Assembly: GCA_963737575.1 (NCBI GenBank) | Contig: CAVTTJ010000005.1 | Coordinates: 620,001 to 684,000 of the forward strand | Length of the DNA: 64,000 nucleotides | Source: VRUE01 sp963737575 | GTDB lineage: Bacteria; Actinomycetota; Thermoleophilia; Solirubrobacterales; 70-9 | Direction of reading: 5' to 3' | Notes under the pieces: generated by a model | What the model was told of the DNA's origin: nothing | What the model saw: only the letters and a program-made list of their open reading frames with translations | Database searches by the model: none | Program-made: the position numbers and the translations under genes | Shown: piece after piece, positions 23,444 to 30,820 of the stretch | Layout of the letters: each line of letters starts with the position of its first letter | How positions within the stretch are numbered: position 1 is the stretch's first letter

Positions 23444-25309
23444 AGCTGGGAGCTGGCGAGCTTCCTGATCCTCGGCGGCGTCCTCCTCGCCGGGTTCGCC
23501 TGGTACGAGCGCTCGCGGCCGCCGTCGCAGGTCGTCGCGCTGGTCGCCGCGCTCGCCGCCCTGGCGATCGCCGGCCGGATCGCGTTCGCCGCATTCCCCA
23601 ACGTCAAGCCAACGACCGACATCGTGATCCTCGCCGGCTACGCGCTCGGGGCGGGCCCCGGCTTCGTCGTCGGCGCCCTCACCGCGCTGGTCTCCAACCT
23701 CTGGTTCGGGCAGGGACCCTGGACACCATGGCAGATGGCCGGCTGGGGGATGTGCGGCATCTACGGCGCGATTCTCGCCCTGTCACCGCGCCAGATCGGC
23801 CGCGTCACGCTGGCCGCCGCATGCGGTCTTGCGGGGCTCGCGTACGGGGCACTCCTAAACTTCTCGTTGATGGCGACCTACGGCGGCGAGCTCTCGGTGC
23901 AGCGCTTTGCGGCGTTGGAGTCGCGTGCGATCCCATTCGACCTCGCCCACGCGACCGGCAACGTCGTCTTCGCGCTGATCGCCGGCCCGGCGATGCTGCG
24001 GATGCTCGTCCGCTTCCGCGAGCGGTTCGAGTGGCGAGCGCGGGCGCCGGCGGTGGTGGGGATGGTGCTGTTGGCGCTGGCCTTCCTCAGCGCCCTGCCC
24101 ACCCATGCCAGGGCGGCGACGGGCGCCGAAGGGGCGGCCAGCTGGCTCGTCTCTGTCCAGAACGAAGATGGCGGCTGGGGCAGCAGCGACGGCAGCGCCT
24201 CGAGCGCCTCGATAACCGGCTGGGTGATGCTCGGCCTCGAGGCCGCGGGCCGCAACCCGCTCGACGTCTCGAGGGCCGGCAAGACCCCGGTCGACTACCT
24301 GCGGGCGAAGGCCGGCGAAATCGAAAGCAGCGGCGACTACGCGCGGACGATCCTCGCCCTGCAGGGCGCCGGGGTCGATGCCCACGCCTTCGGCGGGCGC
24401 AACCTCGTCAGCGCCCTCGTCAAGAGACGCGGCGGAAACGGCTCCTGGGAAGGGTGGCCGGGGACGACCGCATACGCGATCCTCGCCCTGCGCGCATCCG
24501 GCGATGGCGGCGGCCTCGAAAAGTCCCTCTCCTGGCTCGCCGAAGTCCAGAACAGCGACGGCGGCTGGGGGGACGAACGCGGCAAGCCGAGCACTCCCGA
24601 CGACACCGGGGCGGTGATCCAGGCGATGCGCAACTCGAAGATCTCGCAGAAGGGCCTCGCGTTCCTGCGGGCGTCTCAACTCTCGAGCGGCGGCTTCGCC
24701 CTCGGCACCTCGGGGTCGGCGAACTCGCAGTCCACCGCGTGGGCGACGCAGGGCATGATCGCCGTCGGCACCGATCCCTCCTCGGTGAACAGGAACGGCA
24801 AATCGCCAGAGGACTACCTGGCTGCCCGCCAGGACTCCGACGGCCACTTCAGGTACTCGTCCTCGAGCGACCAGACCCCGGTCTGGGTGACCGGGCAGGT
24901 CCTGCCGGCTGTCGCCGGCAAGGCGTTCCCGATCTCACCTCCACCGCGCGAACCGAAGCCGAAGCCCGCTCCCAGCAACCCCGAAGAAACCTCCTCCGGT
25001 CCTCTGGTCCCGCCGTCGGTGACTCCGACGACCCCGCCCAGCACACCCTCGGGCGAAAGCAGCTCCGGCTCCGGCTCCGGCTCGGGGCCGGTGTCCGGGG
25101 GCACGGCGCCGCTGACCCCGCCGGCGACGACACCCGGCCCGATCACGCCGAGCAGCGAGGGGGCCGAACCGGAAAACACGGCACCGCCATTCGAAGCGAA
25201 AGACGCGCCCCCGGCGCCGTCGCCGGCGGCGCCGCTCGCGGTCGGGATCGGAGCCGGCGGGCTGGCCCTGGGCAGCGTCCTCTTCTTCGGCCGTCGCTTC
25301 GGCTGGTAG
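23441..25309 (+). CDS. ECF S-component fused to extracellular alpha/alpha-toroid domain
   Basis: A 622-residue fusion. Residues 1-198 form a six-helix ECF S-component (Gly-Tyr-Ala-Leu-Gly-Ala-Gly-Pro-Gly-Phe; Trp-Gln-Met-Ala-Gly-Trp-Gly-Met). A further membrane segment (203-220) leads outside. Residues about 228-490 carry prenyltransferase/squalene-cyclase-type repeats (QNEDGGWG at 240-247, QNSDGGWGDERG later), i.e. an alpha/alpha toroid. A Pro/Ser-rich stalk (490-595) and a C-terminal membrane anchor (598-618) follow. The toroid matches the alpha domain of transcobalamin, complementing the DUF4430 proteins upstream. Glutamate codons are all GAG before residue 225 (0 GAA, 6 GAG) and mostly GAA after it (15 GAA, 3 GAG). 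Confidence 0.85.
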   Translation: MSWELASFLILGGVLLAGFAWYERSRPPSQVVALVAALAALAIAGRIAFAAFPNVKPTTDIVILAGYALGAGPGFVVGALTALVSNLWFGQGPWTPWQMAGWGMCGIYGAILALSPRQIGRVTLAAACGLAGLAYGALLNFSLMATYGGELSVQRFAALESRAIPFDLAHATGNVVFALIAGPAMLRMLVRFRERFEWRARAPAVVGMVLLALAFLSALPTHARAATGAEGAASWLVSVQNEDGGWGSSDGSASSASITGWVMLGLEAAGRNPLDVSRAGKTPVDYLRAKAGEIESSGDYARTILALQGAGVDAHAFGGRNLVSALVKRRGGNGSWEGWPGTTAYAILALRASGDGGGLEKSLSWLAEVQNSDGGWGDERGKPSTPDDTGAVIQAMRNSKISQKGLAFLRASQLSSGGFALGTSGSANSQSTAWATQGMIAVGTDPSSVNRNGKSPEDYLAARQDSDGHFRYSSSSDQTPVWVTGQVLPAVAGKAFPISPPPREPKPKPAPSNPEETSSGPLVPPSVTPTTPPSTPSGESSSGSGSGSGPVSGGTAPLTPPATTPGPITPSSEGAEPENTAPPFEAKDAPPAPSPAAPLAVGIGAGGLALGSVLFFGRRFGW

Positions 25310-25325
25310 GCCCGGAGCCACGCTG

Positions 25326-25835
25326 ATGGACGTCGAGACGGCGATCCGCACGCGCCGCACCCACAAGGCGTTCGGCGCCGAACCGCTCGATCGCGAGGAG
25401 CTCGGGGCGCTGCTCGAGCTGGCGCGGTGGGCGCCGAACCACAACCTGACCGCACCGTGGCGATTTCGTGTGATCGGGCCGCAATCGCTCGCGGCCCTGA
25501 AGGAGGCCGCCGGCCCGGAGGGCGCCGCCAAGCTCGACCGGGCGCCGACGATGATCGTCGTCTCCGCCGTCCTCGGGGGCGACCCGGTGCAGGACGAGGA
25601 GGACCTGCACGCGACCGCAGTCGCCTCCTACATCGTTCTGCTCGCCGCCCACGCCCGCGGCCTCGCCGGCTACTGGCGGACCCCCGCCGTGCTGCGCAGC
25701 GAGGAGGGGCGGCTCGCGGTCGGGCTCGGCGAGGAAGAGCGCTTCGTCGGGCTTCTCCACCTCGGGCCGCCGCGGCAGGAGAAAGCCCCGCCGGGGCGGC
25801 CGCCGGTCGACCAGGTGACAGAGTTTCTGGCGTGA
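25326..25835 (+). CDS. nitroreductase-family FMN protein (YdjA-like)
   Basis: A 169-residue minimal nitroreductase-fold protein. FMN-contacting elements are Arg-Thr-Arg-Arg-Thr-His-Lys-Ala-Phe at the N-terminus and Ala-Pro-Asn-His-Asn-Leu-Thr-Ala-Pro-Trp-Arg-Phe, which resembles YdjA-type short nitroreductases. It lies 16 bp after the S-component gene and may be cotranscribed with the B12 operon. BluB, which makes the lower ligand of B12, is a longer relative; the short length and motif here favour a generic NAD(P)H:nitro/quinone reductase. The link to cobalamin is therefore only positional. Confidence 0.82.
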   Translation: MDVETAIRTRRTHKAFGAEPLDREELGALLELARWAPNHNLTAPWRFRVIGPQSLAALKEAAGPEGAAKLDRAPTMIVVSAVLGGDPVQDEEDLHATAVASYIVLLAAHARGLAGYWRTPAVLRSEEGRLAVGLGEEERFVGLLHLGPPRQEKAPPGRPPVDQVTEFLA

Positions 25836-25854
25836 GCGCCGGAGGCTCGTCCCG

Positions 25855-27525
25855 ATGATCTCGCGCGCGGACGCGATCGAGGCGATCGCCGGCGAACGCT
25901 TCGAGGTGGTCGTCATCGGTGGCGGCATCACCGGCGCCGGGGTTGCCCTCGACGCCGCCTCGCGCGGCTACTCGGTGGCTCTGCTCGAGCGCGGCGACTA
26001 CGCGATCGGCACCTCCAGCCGCTCCTCGAAGATGGTCCACGGGGGGCTTCGCTACCTGCAGAACCTCGACCTCGGGCTGGTTCGCGAGGCCCTGCTCGAG
26101 CGCCAGCTGATGGTCCAGCTCGCCCCCCACCTGGTCTACCCGACGCCGTTCCTCGTTCCCTCATTCGGCGAGGAGCGTCGCGACCGGAAACTCGGGATCG
26201 GGCTGAACATGTACGACGTGATGGCGACGACGCGGGTCGGCCGCAGCCGTCGCGAGATCCGCTCCTCGAAGGAAGAGGACGAGGACTTCTACTGGTCGCC
26301 CGACCGCCACCGGACGATCGGCCCCGGCGAGCTGCTCGAGATGGTCCCCGCACTAGAGCCGCGCGATCCAAACGACGCCTACCTCTTCTACGACTGCCAG
26401 ACCGACGACGTCAGGCTCGTCCTCACCGTGCTCGGCGAGGCCGAGCGCTTCGGCGCGGTGATGCTGAACGGCGCCGAGGTGACCGAGCTGATCTCGGAGA
26501 AGGAGCGGGCGAGCGGCGTCGCCTTCGTCGAGGAGGAGTCCGGCGAGCGGGTCGAGGTCTTCGCCGACAACGTCGTCAACGCCACCGGCGTCTGGGCCGA
26601 CCGGCTGCGCCCGGAGGAGGTGATCGAGGAGGAGGACGTGCCGCGGATCAAGCCGAGTCGCGGAACCCACCTCCTGCTCGACCGCGCCGACCTCTCGACC
26701 GGCTCGGCGGCCTGCATCGTCCCGGCCGGCGAGGGGCGGGCGATCTTCGCCCTGCCCTGGTACGGGCGCACCCTGGTCGGCACGACCGACAACGACTTCG
26801 AGGGCGACATCGACCATCCGCGGCCCGGCGAGGAGGAAGTCGAGTACCTCCTCGATGCCACCAACGCCTTCTTCGGCACCGAGATCGGCCGCTCCGACCT
26901 GGTTGGCGCCTATGCGGGGGTGCGGCCGCTGATCTCGACCGGCGACCCGAAGAAGTCGGTCGACATCTCGCGCCGGGCCGAGCTCTATGAGACCTCCTCC
27001 GGGCTGCTGACGATCACCGGCGGCAAGCTCACGACCTGGCGGCGGATGGCGAAGCAGGCGGTCGACCGGATCGTCGACCGGGAGGGGCGCGAGGCGCCCT
27101 GCCACACGGCCGAGATCCCGCTGGGGATGGAAGCGCGCGCCGAGGACCTCGAGGCGCCCGACGGGGTGGGGGAGGAGGCCGTCTCCCAGCTCGCCTTCCG
27201 CTACGGGCACGCGGCGCGCGCGGTCCTCGACCTCGCCCGGGGCGACCCGAAGCTGGCGGCGCCGATCCTCGCGGGCCGCCCCGACCTCCTCGCCGAGGTC
27301 GTCATCGCCGCCCGGCTCGAGCAGGCGCGGACGGTCGCCGACGTCCTTCTGCGACGCACCCGTCTCGGACTGCTGGCAGCTCCCCGATTGCGGGACTCCG
27401 CCGCGGCGCGCCCGGTCGCCGAGGCGATGGGGAGCGAGCTGGGCTGGTCGCGGCGGCGGGTGAAGGCCGAGGCCGAGGCCTGGCCGGCCGCTGCGGCCGA
27501 CGCCGGGATCGACCTCGCCGACTAG
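25855..27525 (+). CDS. glpD: FAD-dependent glycerol-3-phosphate dehydrogenase
   Basis: A 556-residue flavoprotein of the GlpD/GlpA family. The FAD-binding Rossmann motif VVIGGGITGAGVALDAA lies at residues about 20-36. It is followed by the GlpD signatures Thr-Ser-Ser-Arg-Ser-Ser-Lys-Met-Val-His-Gly-Gly-Leu-Arg-Tyr-Leu and Gly-Gly-Lys-Leu-Thr-Thr-Trp-Arg. A DAO C-terminal helical domain closes the protein. It oxidises sn-glycerol-3-phosphate to dihydroxyacetone phosphate and passes electrons to the quinone pool at the membrane. Length is normal. No glpF or glpK is adjacent. Its stop overlaps the convergent VOC gene by 4 bp. Confidence 0.94.
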   Translation: MISRADAIEAIAGERFEVVVIGGGITGAGVALDAASRGYSVALLERGDYAIGTSSRSSKMVHGGLRYLQNLDLGLVREALLERQLMVQLAPHLVYPTPFLVPSFGEERRDRKLGIGLNMYDVMATTRVGRSRREIRSSKEEDEDFYWSPDRHRTIGPGELLEMVPALEPRDPNDAYLFYDCQTDDVRLVLTVLGEAERFGAVMLNGAEVTELISEKERASGVAFVEEESGERVEVFADNVVNATGVWADRLRPEEVIEEEDVPRIKPSRGTHLLLDRADLSTGSAACIVPAGEGRAIFALPWYGRTLVGTTDNDFEGDIDHPRPGEEEVEYLLDATNAFFGTEIGRSDLVGAYAGVRPLISTGDPKKSVDISRRAELYETSSGLLTITGGKLTTWRRMAKQAVDRIVDREGREAPCHTAEIPLGMEARAEDLEAPDGVGEEAVSQLAFRYGHAARAVLDLARGDPKLAAPILAGRPDLLAEVVIAARLEQARTVADVLLRRTRLGLLAAPRLRDSAAARPVAEAMGSELGWSRRRVKAEAEAWPAAAADAGIDLAD

Positions 27526-27911
27526 AGGTCGGGCTGGGTTTTTCCCTCGCCGTAGTCGGGGATCTCCTGGACCGCCCAGGAGTTGCCGTCGGGGTCGCTG
27601 AAATAGACGAAGCGGCCCCAGGGGAAGTCCTGGACCTCGGAGACCTCGACGCCCCGGCCGGCGAGCTCCTCGCGGGCGGCCTCGATCTCTGCGACGACCA
27701 TCTGCAGCCCTTCGAGAGATCCGGGCGCCATCTCGGTGATCCCCTCGCCGATCGCGATCGAGCAGTTCGACCCCTGCGGCGTGAGCTGGATGATGCGAAG
27801 GCCCTCTTCGACGGCTACGTCGTTGTCCAGGGAGAACCCGGCGTTCTCCGTGTAGAACTCCTTGGCCCGGTCGACGTCGGATACCGGGACCGGGATCAGC
27901 TCCTGCTTCAT
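27522..27911 (-). CDS. VOC-family (glyoxalase/bleomycin-resistance fold) protein
   Basis: A 129-residue protein of two beta-alpha-beta-beta-beta units. Typical segments are Val-Pro-Val-Ser-Asp-Val-Asp-Arg-Ala-Lys-Glu-Phe-Tyr at the N-terminus and Phe-Ser-Asp-Pro-Asp-Gly-Asn-Ser-Trp-Ala-Val-Gln-Glu near the C-terminus, where Glu is a usual metal ligand. Enzymatic role unknown (lyase, dioxygenase or binding). GGAG lies 9 bp from the ATG at 27911, and only 3 bp from the ATG at 27917, so the former is chosen. Confidence 0.88.
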   Translation of the reverse strand: MKQELIPVPVSDVDRAKEFYTENAGFSLDNDVAVEEGLRIIQLTPQGSNCSIAIGEGITEMAPGSLEGLQMVVAEIEAAREELAGRGVEVSEVQDFPWGRFVYFSDPDGNSWAVQEIPDYGEGKTQPDL

Positions 27912-27965
27912 CTCCATCGACTCCGACTCTTCCGGCCCATCTGGGCGCTGCAATATGGTGAAGCC

Positions 27966-28661
27966 ATGAGACTTTTCATCGATACCGGCAACGTCGCCGA
28001 GGTCGAGGAGATCGCCTCCTGGGGCATCCTCTCCGGCGCAACCACGAACCCGTCCCTGCTCGCGAAGGAGGACGGCGACCCCGGGGAGAGCATCAGGCGG
28101 ATCTGCGACCTGGTCGGCGGCCCGACCTCGGCCGAGGTCGTCTCCCAGGACGTGCAGGGCATGCTCGACGAGGGGCGGGCGCTGAGCGAGCTCCACGAGC
28201 ACATCGTCGTCAAGGTGCCCTTCAACAGGGAGGGCCTCGAGGTGACGAAGGCGCTCACCGGCGAAGGGATCCCGGTCAACATGACCCTTGTCTTCTCGCC
28301 GAACCAGGCGCTGCTCGCGGCCGCCGCCGGGGCTACCTACGTCTCCTGCTTCATGGGCCGTCTCGACGACATCTCGATCGACTCGACCGTGGTGCTGGAG
28401 GAGATCGCCGACACCCTGCGCGCCGGCGGCATGACCTCGGCGATCATCGCCGCCTCGATCCGCCACCCCGAGCACGTCGTCGCGGCGGCGCGGATCGGAT
28501 GTGAGATCGCGACGACACCGGCAAAGGTGCTGCGTCAGATGCTCGATCACCCGCTGACCGAGGCGGGCGCGGAGAAGTTCCGCGCCGACTGGGAGAGCCG
28601 CCCCGAGTTCGGCGAATGGCTGAGCGAGCTGACGAGCAAGCGCCTCGCGGCGGCGGGCTGA
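27966..28661 (+). CDS. transaldolase / fructose-6-phosphate aldolase family
   Basis: A 231-residue class I aldolase of the small transaldolase (TalC/Fsa) group. Marks are MRLFIDTGNVAEV, Gly-Ala-Thr-Thr-Asn-Pro-Ser-Leu, and the Schiff-base lysine in Ile-Val-Val-Lys-Val-Pro-Phe (Lys83). These enzymes transfer dihydroxyacetone units in the pentose phosphate pathway or cleave fructose 6-phosphate. The sequence alone does not separate the two activities. It is slightly longer than typical 215-220-residue members at the C-terminus. Confidence 0.92.
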   Translation: MRLFIDTGNVAEVEEIASWGILSGATTNPSLLAKEDGDPGESIRRICDLVGGPTSAEVVSQDVQGMLDEGRALSELHEHIVVKVPFNREGLEVTKALTGEGIPVNMTLVFSPNQALLAAAAGATYVSCFMGRLDDISIDSTVVLEEIADTLRAGGMTSAIIAASIRHPEHVVAAARIGCEIATTPAKVLRQMLDHPLTEAGAEKFRADWESRPEFGEWLSELTSKRLAAAG

Positions 28662-28678
28662 ACTAACCTCCCCCGGCA

Positions 28679-29497
28679 ATGACGAGGAGCGAGCTGGAAT
28701 CGAAGCCGCTTGCCGACCTGCACGCGCTCGCCGCGGAGCAGGGAATCGAGCGCTACAGGATGCTGTCCAAGGCCGAGTTGATCGACCAGCTCGCCGACGG
28801 CGGATCGGGGGGCGAGTCGGCTCCCCCCGGGCCAGGGCCCCGTGGCGACTCGGGCCGGCGCCAGCAGCGCGACCGCGAACGCAAACCGCGCCAGTCCCGC
28901 CAGTCCCGCCAGCGGGGCCGCGGCGAGCGCGGCGGGCAGCGGCGCGAGCGGCGGCCCGAGACGCAGGAGCCGGAACCGAAATCGGAGGCCCGGCCCGAGC
29001 CGGCGTCCACCCCTTCGGAGCAGCCGCGTCGCAAACGCCGTCGCCGCCGCTGGGGCCGGCGGCGCAAGGACGTCAGCGTCCAGGACTTCCTGCTGCCGGC
29101 GACCGGGGCGAGGACGATCGTCTACGGCGAGAGCCGTGAGGGGTGCACGACGCTCCTGCGCGAGGTCGCGGCCGAGCTCTCGGGTGCCTCCGGCGGTCCC
29201 GACCCGATCGCGCTGCTCGTCGACCCGAGCCCCGAGGAGCTCGCCGCATGGAAGCGCGACGCGCCCCAGGTCGAGATCGTCTCCGCCGGCCAGGCCCGGC
29301 ACGCGAACGACGCCATCGCCCAGGCAACCCGGCGCGCCGAGGGGGGCGAGGACGTGATCGTCCTGATCGACTCCCTAAGCCGCTTTGCCGAGGCCTTCAA
29401 GGCCGCCAACGAGGCCAAGGAGCTCTTCGACTCCGGCCAGGGCGTATCCGGCAACGGCACCCTGACGGTCGTCGCCGCGGTCGAGCGCTCGGAGTAG
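28679..29497 (+). CDS. degenerate Rho-like protein (Rho N-domain plus ATPase remnant)
   Basis: A 272-residue protein. Residues 1-45 match the Rho N-terminal helical domain (Leu-Ala-Asp-Leu-His-Ala-Leu-Ala and Ser-Lys-Ala-Glu-Leu-Ile-Asp-Gln-Leu). Residues about 45-120 are Arg/Gly/Gln-rich and probably bind RNA. Residues about 121-272 resemble the Rho RecA-like core: a degraded Walker A (Gly-Glu-Ser-Arg-Glu-Gly-Cys-Thr-Thr-Leu-Leu, without the invariant Lys) and a Walker-B-like Asp-Val-Ile-Val-Leu-Ile-Asp-Ser-Leu-Ser-Arg. The cold-shock RNA-binding domain and the end of the motor are missing. True Rho is about 420-600 residues, so this cannot be a working translocase. It may be a Rho-interacting or RNA-binding paralog. 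Confidence 0.65.
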   Translation: MTRSELESKPLADLHALAAEQGIERYRMLSKAELIDQLADGGSGGESAPPGPGPRGDSGRRQQRDRERKPRQSRQSRQRGRGERGGQRRERRPETQEPEPKSEARPEPASTPSEQPRRKRRRRRWGRRRKDVSVQDFLLPATGARTIVYGESREGCTTLLREVAAELSGASGGPDPIALLVDPSPEELAAWKRDAPQVEIVSAGQARHANDAIAQATRRAEGGEDVIVLIDSLSRFAEAFKAANEAKELFDSGQGVSGNGTLTVVAAVERSE

Positions 29498-29511
29498 GGC
29501 GGCGGCGCGGC

Positions 29512-29991
29512 TCAGCCGCGGTAGGCGATGCGGCGCCAGGAGGGCTCTTTGGAGAGCTCGATCAGCTCTGAGCTGCGGTCCGGCTGGACGTAGCCGAAGG
29601 TCTGGGTGCGCTCGTCGAAGACGACGTCGAGCTCGCCCTCCTTGACCCGCTGGTCGAGCCAGGCGCCACGGAAGACGAGGCGGCGGAGCCAGTGGACCAG
29701 GCTGCGGTTGGCCGGGCCGACCAGGTCCTCCCAGTTCTCGTTGATGTGCTCGCCGAGACCGGAGCTGGGCTCGTCAATCTCGCCGTTGACCGCGAGGTCG
29801 AGAAGGTCATTGAGCTCCTCTCGAGAAAGACCCTGCGAGACGAAGCCGAGTTTGACCGCGGCCTGCTCGACGCGCTGGCCGAAGTCGTCCTCGTTGAAGG
29901 CGAAGCGGAGCTCGCCATACTCGAGCACGTAGTCGGATCCCGACTCGTAATTCCCTCTGCGGGTCGTCTTCCTATTCAAGTTGAAGCCCAT
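29512..29991 (-). CDS. hypothetical protein with hairpin-controlled ribosome site
   Basis: A 159-residue soluble acidic protein starting MGFNLNRKTTRRGNYESG. It is helix-rich in the middle (Ser-Arg-Glu-Glu-Leu-Asn-Asp-Leu-Leu) and contains two Trp-rich segments near the C-terminus. No family recognised. Its start is firm: GCGGAGG lies 4 bp before the ATG. That same GCGGAGG is the 3' arm of a 7-bp hairpin in the leader (see the site at 29996-30016). Confidence 0.6.
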   Translation of the reverse strand: MGFNLNRKTTRRGNYESGSDYVLEYGELRFAFNEDDFGQRVEQAAVKLGFVSQGLSREELNDLLDLAVNGEIDEPSSGLGEHINENWEDLVGPANRSLVHWLRRLVFRGAWLDQRVKEGELDVVFDERTQTFGYVQPDRSSELIELSKEPSWRRIAYRG

Positions 29992-29995
29992 TCCC

Positions 29996-30016
29996 CCTCC
30001 GCAAGCCCAGCGGAGG
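29996..30016 (-). promoter_or_regulatory. hairpin sequestering a Shine-Dalgarno
   Basis: On the minus strand CCTCCGC, a 7-base loop and GCGGAGG form a perfect 7-bp stem. The 3' arm GCGGAGG is the ribosome-binding site of the gene starting at 29991. Such a stem would hide the site until melted or opened, giving temperature- or ligand-dependent translation. Confidence 0.45.
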
Positions 30017-30088
30017 CAGGTGGTGGATCATGCCGGTCATCGTATCCCCGCGCATCCGCCGGGCGACGCCTGAACGAGGGTTTGCACA

Positions 30089-30820
30089 TTGATCGACCTC
30101 CATTGCCACATCCTTCCCGCGATCGACGACGGGGCCGGCGATCTCGACGACAGCCTCGGGATGGCGCGGCAGGGCGTCGCCGACGGCATCGAGGCGATCT
30201 GCGCGACGCCGCACATCCGCCACGACCACGACGTCCGGATCGCGGAGCTGGCGGGGCGGGTGGCGACTGTCAACAGGCGCCTCGCCGATGAGGGCGTGCC
30301 GCTCGTCGTGCTGCAGGGCGGCGAGGTCGCCGAGACCGCGGTCGAGGCGCTCGAGGAGGAGGACCTCTCGCGGGTGACCCTCGGCTCCGGGAGCTGGGTG
30401 CTGCTCGAGCCCGCGCCGGGGCCGCTCGGCGACAGCCTCGAGCACCGGGTCGAGGAGCTCTCGAGCAGGGGCCGCCGGGCGCTTATAGCCCACCCCGAGC
30501 GCCACCTCTCCGCCGACATGTTCGAGCGACTCGCGAGGCTCGTCGACCGCGGGGCACTGATCCAGATGACCGCCGACTACCTCCTGCGCCGGCAGATGGC
30601 GGATGGGATGCTGGCGATGGCCGAGCTGGGGCTTGTCCACGTCCTCTCCAGCGACTCCCACTCCTCGGCCCATGGCAGGCCGGTGGCGTTGAGCCCCGCC
30701 CTCGAGCGGCTGCGCGGCGTCGAGCGCCTGGAGCCACACATCGATTGGATCGCGGAGACGGCGCCGCACGCGATCGTCGAGGGGGCCGAGCTCGAGGTTC
30801 CCTACCCGGTCGCGCTCTAG
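30089..30820 (+). CDS. CpsB/YwqE-type PHP-domain protein-tyrosine phosphatase
   Basis: A 243-residue PHP-fold metal-dependent phosphatase. Metal ligands are visible in Asp-Leu-His-Cys-His-Ile-Leu-Pro-x-x-Asp-Asp-Gly at the N-terminus, Ala-Thr-Pro-His, Ala-His-Pro-Glu-Arg and Ser-Ser-Asp-Ser-His-Ser. This is the CpsB/CapC family that dephosphorylates BY-kinases controlling capsule or exopolysaccharide export. The start is a TTG at 30089 with GAGGG upstream. No capsule genes are in the window. It converges with the PfkB gene with a 4-bp overlap. Confidence 0.9.
   Translation: MIDLHCHILPAIDDGAGDLDDSLGMARQGVADGIEAICATPHIRHDHDVRIAELAGRVATVNRRLADEGVPLVVLQGGEVAETAVEALEEEDLSRVTLGSGSWVLLEPAPGPLGDSLEHRVEELSSRGRRALIAHPERHLSADMFERLARLVDRGALIQMTADYLLRRQMADGMLAMAELGLVHVLSSDSHSSAHGRPVALSPALERLRGVERLEPHIDWIAETAPHAIVEGAELEVPYPVAL

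Noticed and set aside
25326..25835. BluB (5,6-dimethylbenzimidazole synthase) next to the B12 operon
   Set aside because: The protein is too short and its FMN motif resembles YdjA-type nitroreductases. Proximity alone is not enough.
25833..25857. Fifth, shortened copy of the junction repeat before glpD
   Set aside because: Only TGAGCGC and a few following bases match. That is expected by chance in this composition.
28880..28925. Short tandem repeat (CGCCAGTCC units) in the Rho-like gene
   Set aside because: It encodes an Arg-Gln-Ser repeat within the basic linker, an ordinary low-complexity coding repeat.
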